From CAVOOW01 sp963697675 (lineage in GTDB: Bacteria > Actinomycetota > Actinomycetes > JACCUZ01), in assembly GCA_963697675.1 (NCBI GenBank), contig CAVOOW010000003.1, positions 62,001 through 126,000 on the forward strand: a DNA stretch of 64,000 bases, given 5' to 3'. Under the pieces are notes generated by a model that saw nothing but the letters and a program-made list of their open reading frames with translations, ran no database searches and was not told the origin of the DNA. The position numbers and the translations under genes are program-made. This document shows, in pieces, positions 26,001 to 36,530 of the stretch; the stretch's first letter is position 1, and each line of letters starts with the position of its first letter.

Positions 26001-27662
26001 CGTTGACCTCGACGGCGTCCGCGACGATCACGATGAACCCGCCGATCGGCGGCACCAAGGTGCTCGCCGTCGTGGGCAACCCGGCGGTCCTCACCGGGTC
26101 GGACCAGAAGGTCGACACCTTCCTTCGCGCCAGCAACTATGCGATCACCTACGTCGACGACAACACCGCCAGTCCTACGGACGTCACCAGCGACTACTCC
26201 CTGGTGGTCCTCGATCCCAGCGTCGTGCCGGGCAAGCTCCTGGACAGGCTGGCTGGAATCAGCACTCCCGTGCTGCTGACGCACAGCCAGATACTGAACC
26301 AGATGGGCATGACCCCAGCGGGCGCTGCGGGCACGCTGACAGGGACGACGGTCAACATCGTCAAGCCGATGCACCCGCTGTCCACTGCGAAGTCCGGGAC
26401 GCAGACGATCAACACCGTGGCACAGACCATCGGATGGGGCACGCCGCCCCAGCGGCCCAGGTGATCACCCAGGTCGCCGCCAACCAGGCGAGCGAGTTTG
26501 CCTATGCGCCCGGCGCGGCCATGCCGTCCGGCGCCGGCGCCCGGCTGCCGAGTGTTCTTCGGCGCCGTCAACCCGACGAAGTACAACGCGACCGGGCAGG
26601 CACTGTTCACCCGGGCTGCCGCCTACACGGCCGCTAACTGTGGCGAGAACATGCTGTGGACCGCGGCGGGAAGCGGCGCGACGGCGTACGGCACAGGAGA
26701 GGGACGCCAGTCGGTGACCGTCGGACTCAACACGCCGTGGGGCCTGGCGATCGACAGCCCAGAACCGCATCTACGTCGCTGACGCCGGAAACAACGCGGT
26801 TCGCCGCATCGCACCGGACGGCACCGTCACGACGGTCGCCGGCACGGGCACGGCGGGCTCCACCGGTGACGGCGGCCAGGCAACGCTGGCCCGCCTCAGT
26901 GCTCCGGAGCGTCTGGCCATCGACACGGCAGGCAACCTGTTCATCGCCGACTCGGCGAACAACAAGATCCGCAAGGTCACGCCCGCGGGCATCATCTCGA
27001 CGGTGGTCGGCACCGGCACGGCAGGATTCACGGGCGACGGAGGTCTGGCGACTGCGGCTCGGCTGCGGACGCCCACGGACGTCGCGGTCAAGCCGGACGG
27101 GACGATGTACATCGCCGACCGGGCCAACCACCGGATCCGCAAGGTGACGCCCGCGGGCATCATCTCGACGGTCGCCGGCAACGGACAGGCCGGCTACTCG
27201 GGCGATGACGTCCTGGCGACCGCAACCCGGCTGAACAACCCCTACAGCGTCACGTTCGACCCGGCCGGCAACCTCTACATCGCCGACTTCGACAACGAGC
27301 GCGTGCGCATGGTCAACACCGGCGGGCTGATCACCACGATCGCGGGCACCGGCGTCGCCACGGCCGACGGAGACGGTGGGGACGCGACCGAGGCAGGGCT
27401 GCACAAGCCGCAGTACGTGCAGTACACCCCTGCCGGGGACCTCATCATCAGCGAGTCGAACAACAACGACGTGCGCATCGTGCACGACGGGATCATCGAC
27501 ACGTTGGCCGGCAGCCGACAGTTCGGGTTTGCCGGTGACGGCAGCTTCCCGATCTTCTCCACGTGGCAGCGTCCGTCCGGGACGGTTCTGGACCAGCAGG
27601 GGAACCTGTGGATCGCCGACCGTAACAACCACCGGCTCCGGGTGATCCAGGCCAGCGGCTGA
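23006..27662 (+). pseudogene. Giant secreted delta-60/NHL beta-propeller protein, many frameshifts
   Basis: One long gene of about 1,545 codons can be pieced together from all three forward frames. GTG at 23006 after GGGGGG starts a signal peptide (VKRVRAAVVAATCMVGGLL). Next come repeated delta-60 (DUF5122)-type units (VVMGGNFTKVG, VYVGGSFTAMG, VFLGGDFNKVG, LYVGGNFDVFNG), then two DUF11-like beta domains (TANKPWVLTPSGLVTYTVRV and a second copy). A third block contains SDYSLVVLDPSVVPG. Five NHL repeats end it (IYVADAGNNAVRRI, LFIADSANNKIRKV, MYIADRANHRIRKV). At least 15 frame changes occur; those I checked are mostly one extra G or C beside an identical base. The product would be an extracellular structural or adhesive protein. 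Whether the gene is truly broken is undecided. Confidence 0.75.
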
Positions 27663-27697
27663 CCGGCGGGCGATGGGAACGTCCGTAGGATTGGCGC

Positions 27698-28988
27698 GTG
27701 ATCGAGGCCGATCTGACGGCTCTGCTTCGTGAGCACGCTGTGCAGCATTCGGTGCCGGGCGCGGCGATCGGGCTTCTCCGCGATGGGGTGGCCACGACCG
27801 CCTGCTTCGGCGTGGCAGACGTACGCACCGGCGAGCCGGTCACACCCGAGACGCTGCTTCAGCGTTGGATCGTTGACGAAGTCGATGGTCGCGACGGTGA
27901 TCGCTCGTCTCGCGGAGGCGGGCCGGTTGTCGCTGGATGATCCGGTGGCCGCGCACGTGCCGGAGCTGCGCGCAGTCGGCTGGGCCCAACGCGCCACCGT
28001 ACGAGACCTGCTCGCGAATCGCTCCGGGCTTCCGCTCCGCGACGAGCTGGAGTTCGACTTCGACGGTCGACCCGAGGAGGACGACGGCGCGCTCTCGCGG
28101 CTTGCTGCCGATGTCGCGTCAGCCGTGCCGGCGGCCACGTTCTGGTCGTACACGAACGTGGGCTGGTGCCTGCTCGGGCGCGTGATCGAGACCGTCGACG
28201 GACGCTGCTTGGGAGGACGCCATGCGGCGCCACTTCGCCGACGCGGGCATGCGCGAGACGACCTTCGCGACCGGCGCCGATCACGAGGCGGCGCGCCTCC
28301 GGGCACGAGGTCACGGCAGAAGGCCCAGTGCCGGTCGAGCCGTTGGTCGCACGCGCGTACGGACCGGCCGGCACGAGCGCCGTCTCGACGGTCACGGACC
28401 TGCTCCGGTTCGCCGCCATGCACCTCGAGGATCCGTCACTCGCCCCGCTGCGTGCCGTGCACGCGGAGGTTTCGATCTACGGCTGGCTCGATTCCTGGTG
28501 TCTCGGCTGGGCCCGGTTCGACTGGAAGGGCGGTCGGGTGTGGGGATGGGACGGCCTCATCAACGGCGAGCGGTCAGTGCTGCGGATCCTGCCCGAACAG
28601 CAGGCCGCCGTCGTCCTGATGACCAACAGCAGCACCGGGCGTGCGATGTACCGCTCGCTGTTCGCCGATCTGATGGAACCGTTGTTCGGGATCAGCGTCC
28701 CGCCGCTGCGCCTCGACGCATCGCCCGGCGCGGCCGGCGACCTCTCGCGTTTCGCCGGCGTCTACGCCTGGCCCGACCAGCGGGTCGAGGTCACGGCGAC
28801 CGGGAGCAGTCTGCTCATCAACAGCGACGACGGCGAAACCGAGGCGCTCCCGCTCGACGAGCGGACCTTCCTCGTCGACGCCGATGATCCGGATACCCCG
28901 ACGGTGACGTTCGGCGCGTTCGACGCAACCGGCCGGCCGGGAGTGCTCTACGACGATGCTTTGGGGACTTCCGCGTCTCGACGAGTGA
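27698..28988 (+). CDS. Serine beta-lactamase-like hydrolase, frameshifted
   Basis: A class C beta-lactamase/esterase-family protein of about 429 residues whose frame changes four times. Starting VIEADLTALLREH with SVPGAAIGLLRDG, it continues in the next frame with FSVGSLTKSMVATV (catalytic Ser and Lys in SLTK) and WSYTNVGWCLLGRVIE (the YxN motif). Later it reads GHEVTAEGPVPVEPLVARAY and ends MLWGLPRLDE at the stop 28986-28988. Changes lie near 27868, 28212, 28305 and 28955; the length fits four +1 events. It probably hydrolyses a peptide or ester. It is followed within 40 nt by an alpha/beta hydrolase. Confidence 0.78.
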
Positions 28989-29025
28989 GTGCAGCGAACG
29001 GCGGTTTACAGGCGGGATCAACGCG

Positions 29026-29902
29026 ATGCACATCGACGTGAACGGGACGCGACTGTGGTTCGACGTGGACGGACCGGCACTCGTGCCGGACGGAAGCGAG
29101 ATGCGGCAGCGGCCCGACGGTGGTGCTGGTTCACGGCGGTCCCGGGGTCTATGACCACTCGTACTTCAAGCCGGACTTCGCCCGGCTCGCCGAGCATGCC
29201 CAGGTCGTCTACCTCGATCTGCGCGGGCACGGTCGGTCGGACTGGGGCGACGCGGCCGCGTGGAGCTTCGAGACCTGCGCCGACGACGTCCGCGTCTTCT
29301 GCGACACGGTCGGAATAGCCAGACCGATCGTCTTCGGACACTCGATGGGCGGACCGGTCGTCCTGCTCTACGGCGCGCGCCACCCCGGACATGCGGCTGG
29401 TCTCGTCGTCCAGTCGGGATTCGCACGGTGGGACACGCCGCGGATGGTCGAGGGGTTCCGCCGCGTCGCGGGCGACGAGGTCGCGGAGATCTCGCGGCGC
29501 AGCTATTCCGGCGAGGAGGTGCCCGACGAAGAGTGGGCTCGCGTCTTTGCCGCCTTCGGTCCACACCTGCCGGACGACGAGCGAGAGGCTCACACGCCGC
29601 AGAATCTCGAGCTCAATGCGCGCGGGATGGAGCTCATGCGCCGACTCGACATCGTCGATCAGCTCAGCCAGGTCGCCTCCCCGACGCTCGTCTCGGTCGG
29701 CGAGCTCGACCCGGTCACACCGGTCGCAGCGGCCGAGGAGATCGTCGGCGCACTGCCCGAAGGCATCGCGCAGTTCGAGGTCATCGACGGAGCAGGCCAC
29801 TTCACCTGGATGGACGCACCCGACCGCTTCTGGCCGATGATCATCGAGTTCATCGGCCGGGTTCCGACTGACCGCGTGCCCACTCTGTCGCCTCCGCGAT
29901 GA
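29026..29902 (+). CDS. Alpha/beta hydrolase, frameshifted near the start
   Basis: About 291 residues after one repair. MHIDVNGTRLWFDVDG starts in one frame. At about 29115 an extra C in gcggcccgacgg shifts to the frame TVVLVHGGPGVYDHSYFKPD. The oxyanion HGGPG, the nucleophile elbow FGHSMGG and the terminal GAGHFTWMDAP histidine are all present, as in proline iminopeptidase-like hydrolases. It is adjacent to the serine hydrolase and probably in its transcript. The last residues (GRVPTDRVPTLSPPR) look atypical and overlap the end of the opposing GNAT gene. Confidence 0.83.
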
Positions 29903-30188
29903 GTGCTCTGGCCACGCCGTTGCCGCCGGCGTGGGGAGCGGTGAACAAGTCCTGCAGATAGCACACGTCTGCCGCAGTGCTGGCGTGCGTGAGGAAGTGG
30001 GTGATCCCGACCAGTTGGCCGTCGGGTCTCGCGCCGAAGGCGTGCACCCGGGTGTCGTCCTGGAAGGCGGTCCACGCTCGCTCGTACACCTCACTGGAGA
30101 GTGTGCGCTCGTAGAAGTCGTTGTAGCCGCGGAACAGGGCCTGCCAGTCGGCGCGGTCTGTCGGCCCGAGCTTGCCGATGCTGATCAT
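29850..30188 (-). CDS. GNAT acetyltransferase, C-terminus missing
   Basis: A 112-residue protein reading MISIGKLGPTDRADWQALF, FGARPDGQLVGITHF, VCYLQDLFTAPHAGGNGVAR and ALIAEATEWA. That covers acetyl-CoA-binding motif A of the GNAT fold. Family members usually continue for another 35-40 residues with a Y...GF motif; here the frame stops, and the DNA beyond is the 3' end of the opposing hydrolase. This looks like a deletion that joined two gene ends. ATG at 30188 begins the fold properly. Confidence 0.7.
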   Translation of the reverse strand: MISIGKLGPTDRADWQALFRGYNDFYERTLSSEVYERAWTAFQDDTRVHAFGARPDGQLVGITHFLTHASTAADVCYLQDLFTAPHAGGNGVARALIAEATEWARGQSEPGR

Positions 30189-30235
30189 GGGATGCCTCCG
30201 GGTCAGATCACGGTCCCAGTCCCGCACCCAAGCAG

Positions 30236-30360
30236 AAATCGATCATGCAGCAGTCGGAAGGTGTCTCCAACTACTGCATGATCGACTCTGTTATTGGTGT
30301 GAATAACTGCAGGTCAAACGCGTTTCCAATCGGCCTTGTCAGTTACTGCATGATCGACTT
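30236..30360. repeat. TGCATGATCGA repeat cluster C (3 cores)
   Basis: Cores at 30236-30250 (reverse), 30274-30287 (forward) and 30344-30360 (forward). The first two face each other. Between the second and third lies GAATAACTGCAGGTCAAACGC, the spacer motif shared with other clusters. The cluster fills the gap between the GNAT start and the end of the MMPL gene. Confidence 0.85.
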
Positions 30361-30379
30361 GGAAAGTGGGGGGTGGGCG

Positions 30380-32657
30380 TCAGGTGGTTGGGACCGGGAC
30401 GGCGGTGTCCTCCGTGCGCGGCTTGGGCAGGTACACCTCGGGCCGGCCTTCGATGTGCAGCTGCGGCACGAAGCGGTCCATCCACGCCGGCATCCACCAG
30501 TTGCGCTTGCCGAGCAGGTGCATGACGGCCGGCACGAGCAGCATCCGCACGATCGTTGCGTCGATGAAGATGGCCGACGCCATGCCGACACCGATGACCT
30601 TGAGGACCAGGTCGGGGCTCGGGATGAAGGCAGCGAACACCGCGACCATGATGGCGGCCGCCGCCGTGATGACCCGGCCGGTGCCGGCCAGCCCCTCGAC
30701 GATCGCGCGCCCGTTGTCATGGGTACGCAGCCACGCCTCGCGCATCCGGCTGACGAGGAAGACCTCGTAGTCCATCGACAGGCCGAACAGCACCGCGAAC
30801 ATCAGCACCGGAACGAACGCCGGCAGGGGAGTCTCGGTGTCGACGCCGACCAGCTTGCCGGCCCAGCCACCCTGCAGCACCAGCGCCACGACGCCGTACG
30901 ACGCAGCGACGGACAGCAGGTTCATGGCCGCGGCCTTCAGGGCGACCGCCACGCTGCGGAACGACACGAGCAGCAGCAGCATCGACAGGATGACCACGCC
31001 GCCGATCAGCAGCGGGATGCGCCGGGCGATGTTGTCGGTGCTGTCGATCGAGGTTGCGGTCACACCACCGACGTGTACGTCGACACCGGTGCCGCTGATT
31101 GCCTTGGGGATCGTGACGTCACGCAGCTGGTGGACGAGGTCCTCGGTGCGCGGCGACTGCGGACCCGTGGTCGGCAGGACGGACAGGACGGCGGTGTCGC
31201 CGGCCGGGTTCAGCGTGGCGGGAGTGACGGCAGCCACGCCCGGAGTCGCCCGCAGCGCGTCGGACAGACCGTCGAGCGACGAGGTTCCGGCACCGGCAGG
31301 CAGCTCGGCGGCGAGCAGCAGCGGACCGTTGGCGCCGGGGCCGAACCCGTCGGAGAGCAGGTCGTAGGCGGTGCGGGTCGAGGTGCCGTCGCGGTTGTTG
31401 CCGGCATCGGGGAACCCGAACCGGACGCTCAGGAACGGCGCGGCCAGGGCCAGCAGGATCGCCACGCCCAGCAGCGCGGCGGGCACCCGGCGGCGCTCGA
31501 CGAGCTTGCTCCAGCGCAGCCACAGGCCGCTCGGCTCGACGTGGCCGCCGATCGCCACGTGCGGCTCGCGACGCTTGCCGATCGGCAGCCGGAGCCGGTC
31601 GATGTGCCGACCGAGGTAGCCCAGCAGCGCGGGGAACAGCGTGATGCTGGCGGCCATCACGACGAGGACGGCCAGGATCGTGACGACGGCGGCGCCGCGC
31701 ATGAACGACAGGCCCATGGCGAACAGGCCGAGCATGCTGATCACGACGGTGCTCCCGGCGACCATCACCGCGCGGCCGGCGGTGTCCAGGGTCGCGGTTG
31801 TCGCAGCCTCAGGGTCGAGGCCGACCGCACGCCACTCACGGAAGCGGGTGACCATCAGCAGCGCGTAGTCGATGCCGATGCCGATGCCCATCATCGTGGC
31901 GAGCGAGGTCGACCAGTCGGGGGCGTCGATGAAGGCGATGACCAGGCCGGTGAGCATGCTGGAGACGGCGAGGCCGGCGATCGCCATGACGATCGGGAGT
32001 CCGGCGGCCACGACGGAGCCGAAGGTCAGCAGCAGGATGATGGCGGCCGCGGTGATGCCGAGGAACTCCGAGCCGATGGGGCCCTGCTCGGCCTGCTGGA
32101 TGGACTGGCCACCGACAGCCACCTGCACGCCGTTGGTAGAAGCGGCGTCGGCGAGGTCGAGCAGCTGCTGCGCGTCCTCGACGGGCATGTCCGGCGCGTT
32201 CACGACGTCGAGGCGCGAGTGCGCAACGAGGGTGTGGCCGTCGGAGGAGATGTTGCCCGGCGTCGCGTAGGGGTCGTCGACGGTGGCGACGTGCGGCACC
32301 TTGGCCATCTTGGCCAGCAGCGCCGTGACCTCGCGCCTTGACGGCGGGCGAGGTGACGGCCTGGTCGGAGTGGACGACGACGTCGACCGTGTCGCCCGAC
32401 TCGGCGGGGAACTTGTTCTCGAGCAGGCTCTGGGCGGCCGCTGAGTCCGAGCCGGGCGCGGAGTAGTCGGCCTTGAACTTGCCGCCGAAGGCGGTGGAGA
32501 GCACGGCGGCCAGGACCAGCACCCCCAGCCAGGCCAGCACGGTGCGGCCACGGTTGCGGAAGGTCAGCCGGGCCAGCCGGCCGAGCGGGCCGACCTGCGG
32601 GGCCGGCTCTGGTGCTGAGACGCGTCGCTCTGCGTAGGCGGTGGGCGCGGAGGTCAT
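30380..32657 (-). CDS. MMPL-family membrane transporter, frameshifted
   Basis: About 758 residues. The first membrane helix (VLAWLGVLVLAAVLSTAFGG) and the start of the first outer domain are in one frame. An extra C at about 32335 shifts to EVTALLAKMAKVPHV, after which the frame is open to the end. Two RND-like halves show SLATMMGIGIGIDYALLMVT and FAVLFGLSMDYEVFLVSRMR, with the paired Asp-Tyr of MMPL proteins. They use proton motive force to export lipids or hydrophobic compounds. ATG at 32657 has GAGGA upstream. It is divergent from a TetR gene, with operator-like sites between, so repression by that TetR is likely. Confidence 0.9.
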
Positions 32658-32705
32658 GGGGTGTCCTCGAAGTGTGAAGGAGTGGCGTGACGGAGGCTCA
32701 GGTGT

Positions 32706-32738
32706 GTTACGAGTCATAACGAAACACGAGTTCGTAAC
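32706..32738. promoter_or_regulatory. TetR operator and promoter of the mmpL-like gene
   Basis: Half-sites GTTACGA (32706-32712) and TCGTAAC (32732-32738) form an inverted repeat; related CATAACGA and TGTAACGATGCTTAACG lie close by. On the reverse strand TTGACA lies at 32741-32746, just upstream of the arms, so the repeat would overlap the MMPL promoter. On the forward strand TTGTCA (32741-32746) and TAACGA (32763-32768) could serve the tetR gene. Confidence 0.55.
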
Positions 32739-32809
32739 GCTTGTCAAGCCCAATAACTTATGTAACGATGCTTAACGCAACCGTGATCTGAATCTCTGAA
32801 GGAGTCCCG

Positions 32810-33542
32810 ATGTCCGACCGCCGAGGCCGGACAAGCCCTGGCCCCCCGCCGCGAGCGGGCCCGCGCCGCCACGATCGAGGAGATCAAGGCGACCGCGCTC
32901 GACCTGATGCGTGAGCAGCACACGACCGACGTGCGGTTCACCGACATCGCGCGGGTCATGGGCATGACGCCGCCGGCGCTCTATCGCTACTTCGCCGATC
33001 GCGACGAGCTGCTCACCGAGCTGATCACCGACGCCTACGACGAGCTCGGCCGCCAGGTCGCCGCCTCCCGCGACCAGGCGCCCGAGTCCGACATCGGTGG
33101 TCGCTGGCTCGCTGCCGCCCAGGCCTACCGGTCCTGGGCCCGCCAGCAGCCGGAGCAGTTCTCGCTGATCCTCGGCATGCCGGTGCCCGGCTATGCCGCC
33201 GAGGAGGAGGGCCCGACCACCGAGGCCGCCAGGCGCGCCATGTCCCAGCTCTCGGCGCTGTTCACCGACGCCGCCGAGAAGGGCCAGCTCGGCCGGCCGC
33301 TGATCGACCACGTCGACCCGGCGATGCTGACCTGCGCCGACGACAAGCACCCCGAGCTCAACGGAGTCCTGACCCCGGAGAGCTTCCAGGCCATGCTGCA
33401 GGCCTGGGCCTGCCTGCACGGGTTCGCCTCACTCGAGGCCTACGGCCATCTCGACTGGCTCACGCCGGAGGCCCGCGACTCGCTGTTCCTGTCCCAGGTC
33501 GAGATGATCGCCAGGATCTCCGGGCTGCCGGCGACCGACTGA
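32810..33542 (+). CDS. TetR-family regulator with WHG-type C-terminus, frameshifted
   Basis: About 243 residues after one repair. ATG at 32810 has AAGGAG 7 nt upstream. Removing one G near 32830 gives MSDRRGRQALAPRRERARAA and then TIEEIKATALDLMREQ. The HTH reads VRFTDIARVMGMTPPALYRYFADRDELL, the TetR signature. The C-terminal domain (QAWACLHGFASLEAYGHLDW) is the type found in TetR proteins with a WHG domain. It should repress the divergent MMPL transporter and its own gene until a ligand binds. Confidence 0.85.
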
Positions 33543-33566
33543 GCCGCCGCCACCCGAGCGGCCCGG

Positions 33567-35725
33567 TCAGGCGGCAACCGCGAGCGCGAACGGCAGCACA
33601 CCGGGTGCGCCCGCCTGCCGCAGCGACGCGCCCCGCAACCGTGACGGTCCAGCGGGAGTCGACCAGGTCGTCGACCAGCAGCACCGGCCCGGTGAGGCCG
33701 GCCAGCTGGTCGGCGAGGTCGGCCGGCACGCGGAACCGCTCGTAGACCGAAGCCAGCCGGAACGCGCTGTTGCCGCCCGGCTCGCCGCTGCCCTGGTCGG
33801 TGGTGAGCTCGAGCGAACCGAGGAACGGCAACCGGCCGAGAGTGGCGAGGTGGCGGGCCACCGAGTCGACGAGCAACGGACGGCGAAGGGAAGGTACGGC
33901 GACGACGGCCGCGGGTCGCTGCTCCCAGGGCCAGTCGGCAAGGACCTCGATGCAGGCCCGCAGCAGCCGCTCGTCTGCGGGTGCGTCCGCCGCACTCGCA
34001 GGCCAACAGACTGCGCAGCCGCTGACCCCAGCCCAGGTCGGTGAGCCGGGCGACCGCCCGGCCCGGCTCGACCCGGTCGTCGGCAGACAGCTTGCCCGAC
34101 ACCGACACCCCGAGCCGGGACATGCCGCTCGGCCACTGTGACCGGGCGTCGATCTCCACGCCGACCTTGCGCAGGGTGCGTCCGGCCGCCTGCGCCGCGC
34201 CGTCGGGCACGTCGGTCGGGTACCAGGCCCCGGCGCAGACATCGCAGCGCCCGCAGTCCTGCGCGGTCGGGTCGTCGAGGGCGTCCTGCAGGAATCGCAT
34301 GCGGCACTCGTTGCCCGACTGGTAGCCGAGCATCGACTCCGCCTCGCGCGACCGCGCCGCGGCCACTCGCGCGTACCTCTCCTCGTCGTAGACCCACGGG
34401 TCGCCCGTCCCCAGCCACCCGCCGGAGACGCGGTGCACGGCACCCTCGACGTCGAGGACCTTGAGCAGCAGCTCGAGCCGGGTGCGCCGGACGTCGGCCA
34501 CCGTCTCGAGTGCCGCTGTCGACATGGGTTTCGCCGAGGCCGTCAACGCCGAGATCACGGCGGCCGCGTCGGCCTCGCGCGGCATCGAGGCCGTCGCGAA
34601 GTAGTGCCAGATCTCGCGGTCCTCGGGCGCGGGCAGCAGCAACACGTCGGCGCGTTCGGTCGCGCGACCGGCACGGCCGACCTGCTGGTAGTAGGCGACG
34701 GGCGACGCAGGCGCTCCGAGGTGGACCACGAATCCGAGGTCAGGCTTGTCGAAACCCATGCCCAGCGCGCTCGTCGCGACCAGTGCCTTCACCTGGTTGT
34801 CGCGAAGGGCCAGCTCGAGCTCGAGCCGGTCGGCGGGGTCGGTGCGCCCGGTGTAGGCGCGCACGTCGTGACCGGCGTCGCGCAGCATCGTGGCGGTGTC
34901 CTCGGCTGCGGCCACCGTCAGGGCATAGATGATGCCGCTGCCCTCGAGCTCGCCCAGGTGCGTCGTGAGCCAGCCGAGCCGCGCCTCGGGAGTGGGCAAC
35001 GGCAGCACGCCGAGACGCAGGCTCGCGCGGGACAGCGAGCCGCGGTAGGTGCGTACGTCGGCGCCGCCGGCCTCGAGCTGCTCTTCCACGTCGTCGACCA
35101 CCCGCTGGTTGGCCGTGGCGGTCGTGGCGAGCACCGGACGACCTACCGGCATCGAGACGAGCAGGTCACGGATCCGGCGATAGTCGGGCCGGAAGTCGTG
35201 GCCCCAGTCGCTGATGCAGTGGGCCTCGTCGACGACGAGCAGCCCCGCGGCGTCGGCGAGCCGCGGCAGCTGCTCGTCGCGGAACCGCGGGTTGTTGAGG
35301 CGCTCGGGGCTGACCAGCAGCAGGTCGACCTCGCCGGCGGCCAGCGCGGCGTTGATCTGGCCCCACTCGTCGGCGTTGGCGGAGTTGATGGTCATCGCGC
35401 TCAGACCGGCGCGCTGCGCGGCCGCGACCTGGTCGCGCATCAGCGCCAGCAGCGGCGACACGATGATCGTCGGCCCGCGGCCCCGGGCACGCAGCAGCGC
35501 CGTGGCCACGAAGTAGACGGCGGACTTGCCCCACCCGGTGCGCTGGACGACCAGGACGCGCCGGCCGCCGTCGACCAGCGCCTCGATGGCCTCGAGCTGC
35601 CCGTCGCGGAACGCGGCTGAGTCGTCTCCGACCAGCCGGCGCAGCACGCTCTCGGCCTCGGCGCGCAACGAGGCGTCAACCTCGGTCGCGAGGTCGACGT
35701 GCGGGTCAGGGTCTGGCGTCGTCAT
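33567..35725 (-). CDS. recQ: RecQ-family DNA helicase with PRTase-like tail, two frameshifts
   Basis: About 718 residues after two +1 repairs (near 33988 and 33640). Helicase motifs: VVQRTGWGKSAVYFV (Walker A), VVDEAHCISDWGHDFRPDYR (DEAH and the aromatic loop), LATTATANQRV, and YYQQVGRAGRATERADVLLL. A zinc-binding region follows (ECRMRFLQDALDD with CGRCDVCAG). The tail reads GPVLLVDDLVDSRWTVTVAG, which resembles a PRPP-loop motif of phosphoribosyltransferases, and ends in GVLPFALAVAA. RecQ unwinds recombination and repair intermediates. The gene is convergent with tetR, 24 nt apart. Confidence 0.85.
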
Positions 35726-35761
35726 CGAGGCGACGCTAGCCGCTGCCCCCGACGGAACCCC

Positions 35762-35870
35762 TCAGCCGGTCAGGTCGGCCCGCTTCACGGCAGCAGTACG
35801 ACTGGTGACCTGCAGCCTGGCGAAGATGTTCGCACGCCGCGCGTACGACTTAGTACGGATGGTGCCTCTC
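35762..35870 (-). pseudogene. Remnant of a LuxR-type HTH gene 3' end
   Basis: The reverse strand reads GTIRTKSYARRANIFARLQ followed by VTSRTAAVKRADLTG and a stop at 35762. It resembles the recognition helix and end of a NarL/FixJ response regulator (typical form GTVRTHVSNIFAKLQVTSRT). No upstream receiver or start is present, so it is probably a leftover 3' fragment. Confidence 0.45.
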
Positions 35871-35928
35871 ACGACGGCAGCGCACGGTTGTCGATGTCAC
35901 TTCCGGACAGCCTCGAAAGGCAAGCATC

Positions 35929-36399
35929 ATGAACACTTTCCGCCGCATCACCACCACGCTTGTCGGCATCGTCACCACCTGCGTCCTGACCGCCGGCGCA
36001 GCCGCCGCCCACCCTCAGCCGGTGGCGCCCAACGGTGCCCCGATCCCCGTCACGATCCCGGTCGCCGCGCAGCAACCTTCGTCGCACGCGCAGGTGCTGC
36101 TCCGGCAGCAGGCGCAGGCACGGCACATGCAACGGCTTTTCGCGCAGCGCGAGGCCGCAGCGATGGCGGCGCGGCGGCAGGCGGAGGTGGGCCGGCACTC
36201 GCTGGCGCGGGCCGGCTCGGGTCCGCAATCGGAGCCCGGCTCGGGTCCGCAGTCGCAGAGCGGCACGCCCTCGCACGACTCCGGCAACATGCCTGACGTC
36301 GCGGTGCTCGCTGTCACGGCACTCGCCGGGCTGGCTCTCGGCGCAGCAGGCAGCACCGCCTCACGCCGCCTGCGGACACGGTCCGGGCTGGCCGCCTGA
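35929..36399 (+). CDS. Secreted/anchored hypothetical protein
   Basis: A 156-residue protein with a signal peptide (MNTFRRITTTLVGIVTTCVL, cleavage near AAAAHPQP). A Gln/Ala/Arg-rich helical middle (LLRQQAQARHMQRLFAQREA) and a Gly/Ser/Pro linker with a twice-repeated SGPQS(E/Q) motif follow. A hydrophobic C-terminal helix (VAVLAVTALAGLALGAAG) ends in basic residues. This resembles a small cell-surface protein held by its C-terminal helix. GAAAGG precedes the ATG. No family recognised. Confidence 0.6.
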   Translation: MNTFRRITTTLVGIVTTCVLTAGAAAAHPQPVAPNGAPIPVTIPVAAQQPSSHAQVLLRQQAQARHMQRLFAQREAAAMAARRQAEVGRHSLARAGSGPQSEPGSGPQSQSGTPSHDSGNMPDVAVLAVTALAGLALGAAGSTASRRLRTRSGLAA

Positions 36400-36420
36400 C
36401 GTCCGCACCTGGACGCTGGG

Positions 36421-36464
36421 CATGCGCGATTCACCGGGGTGGGGACCCCGGTGAATCGCGCATG
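36421..36464. repeat. 44-bp perfect hairpin element (GCGCGATTC family)
   Basis: CATGCGCGATTCACCGGGGT (36421-36440) and its exact reverse complement (36445-36464) flank a GGGG loop: a perfect 20-bp stem. A diverged copy of exactly the same length is at 56515-56558. It lies 22 nt after the stop of the secreted hypothetical gene, where it could act as a terminator. Confidence 0.8.
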
Positions 36465-36530
36465 TTCCGCTTCGCAGGTGCCGTCGCTGGGCAGGAGGGG
36501 TGTCCAGAGACCGCACGGCGAGGAGGTCGG

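Noticed and set aside
30245..32341. A 698-residue forward open frame, rich in His, Asp and Arg
   Set aside because: It is the antisense of the MMPL transporter and begins inside the repeat cluster.
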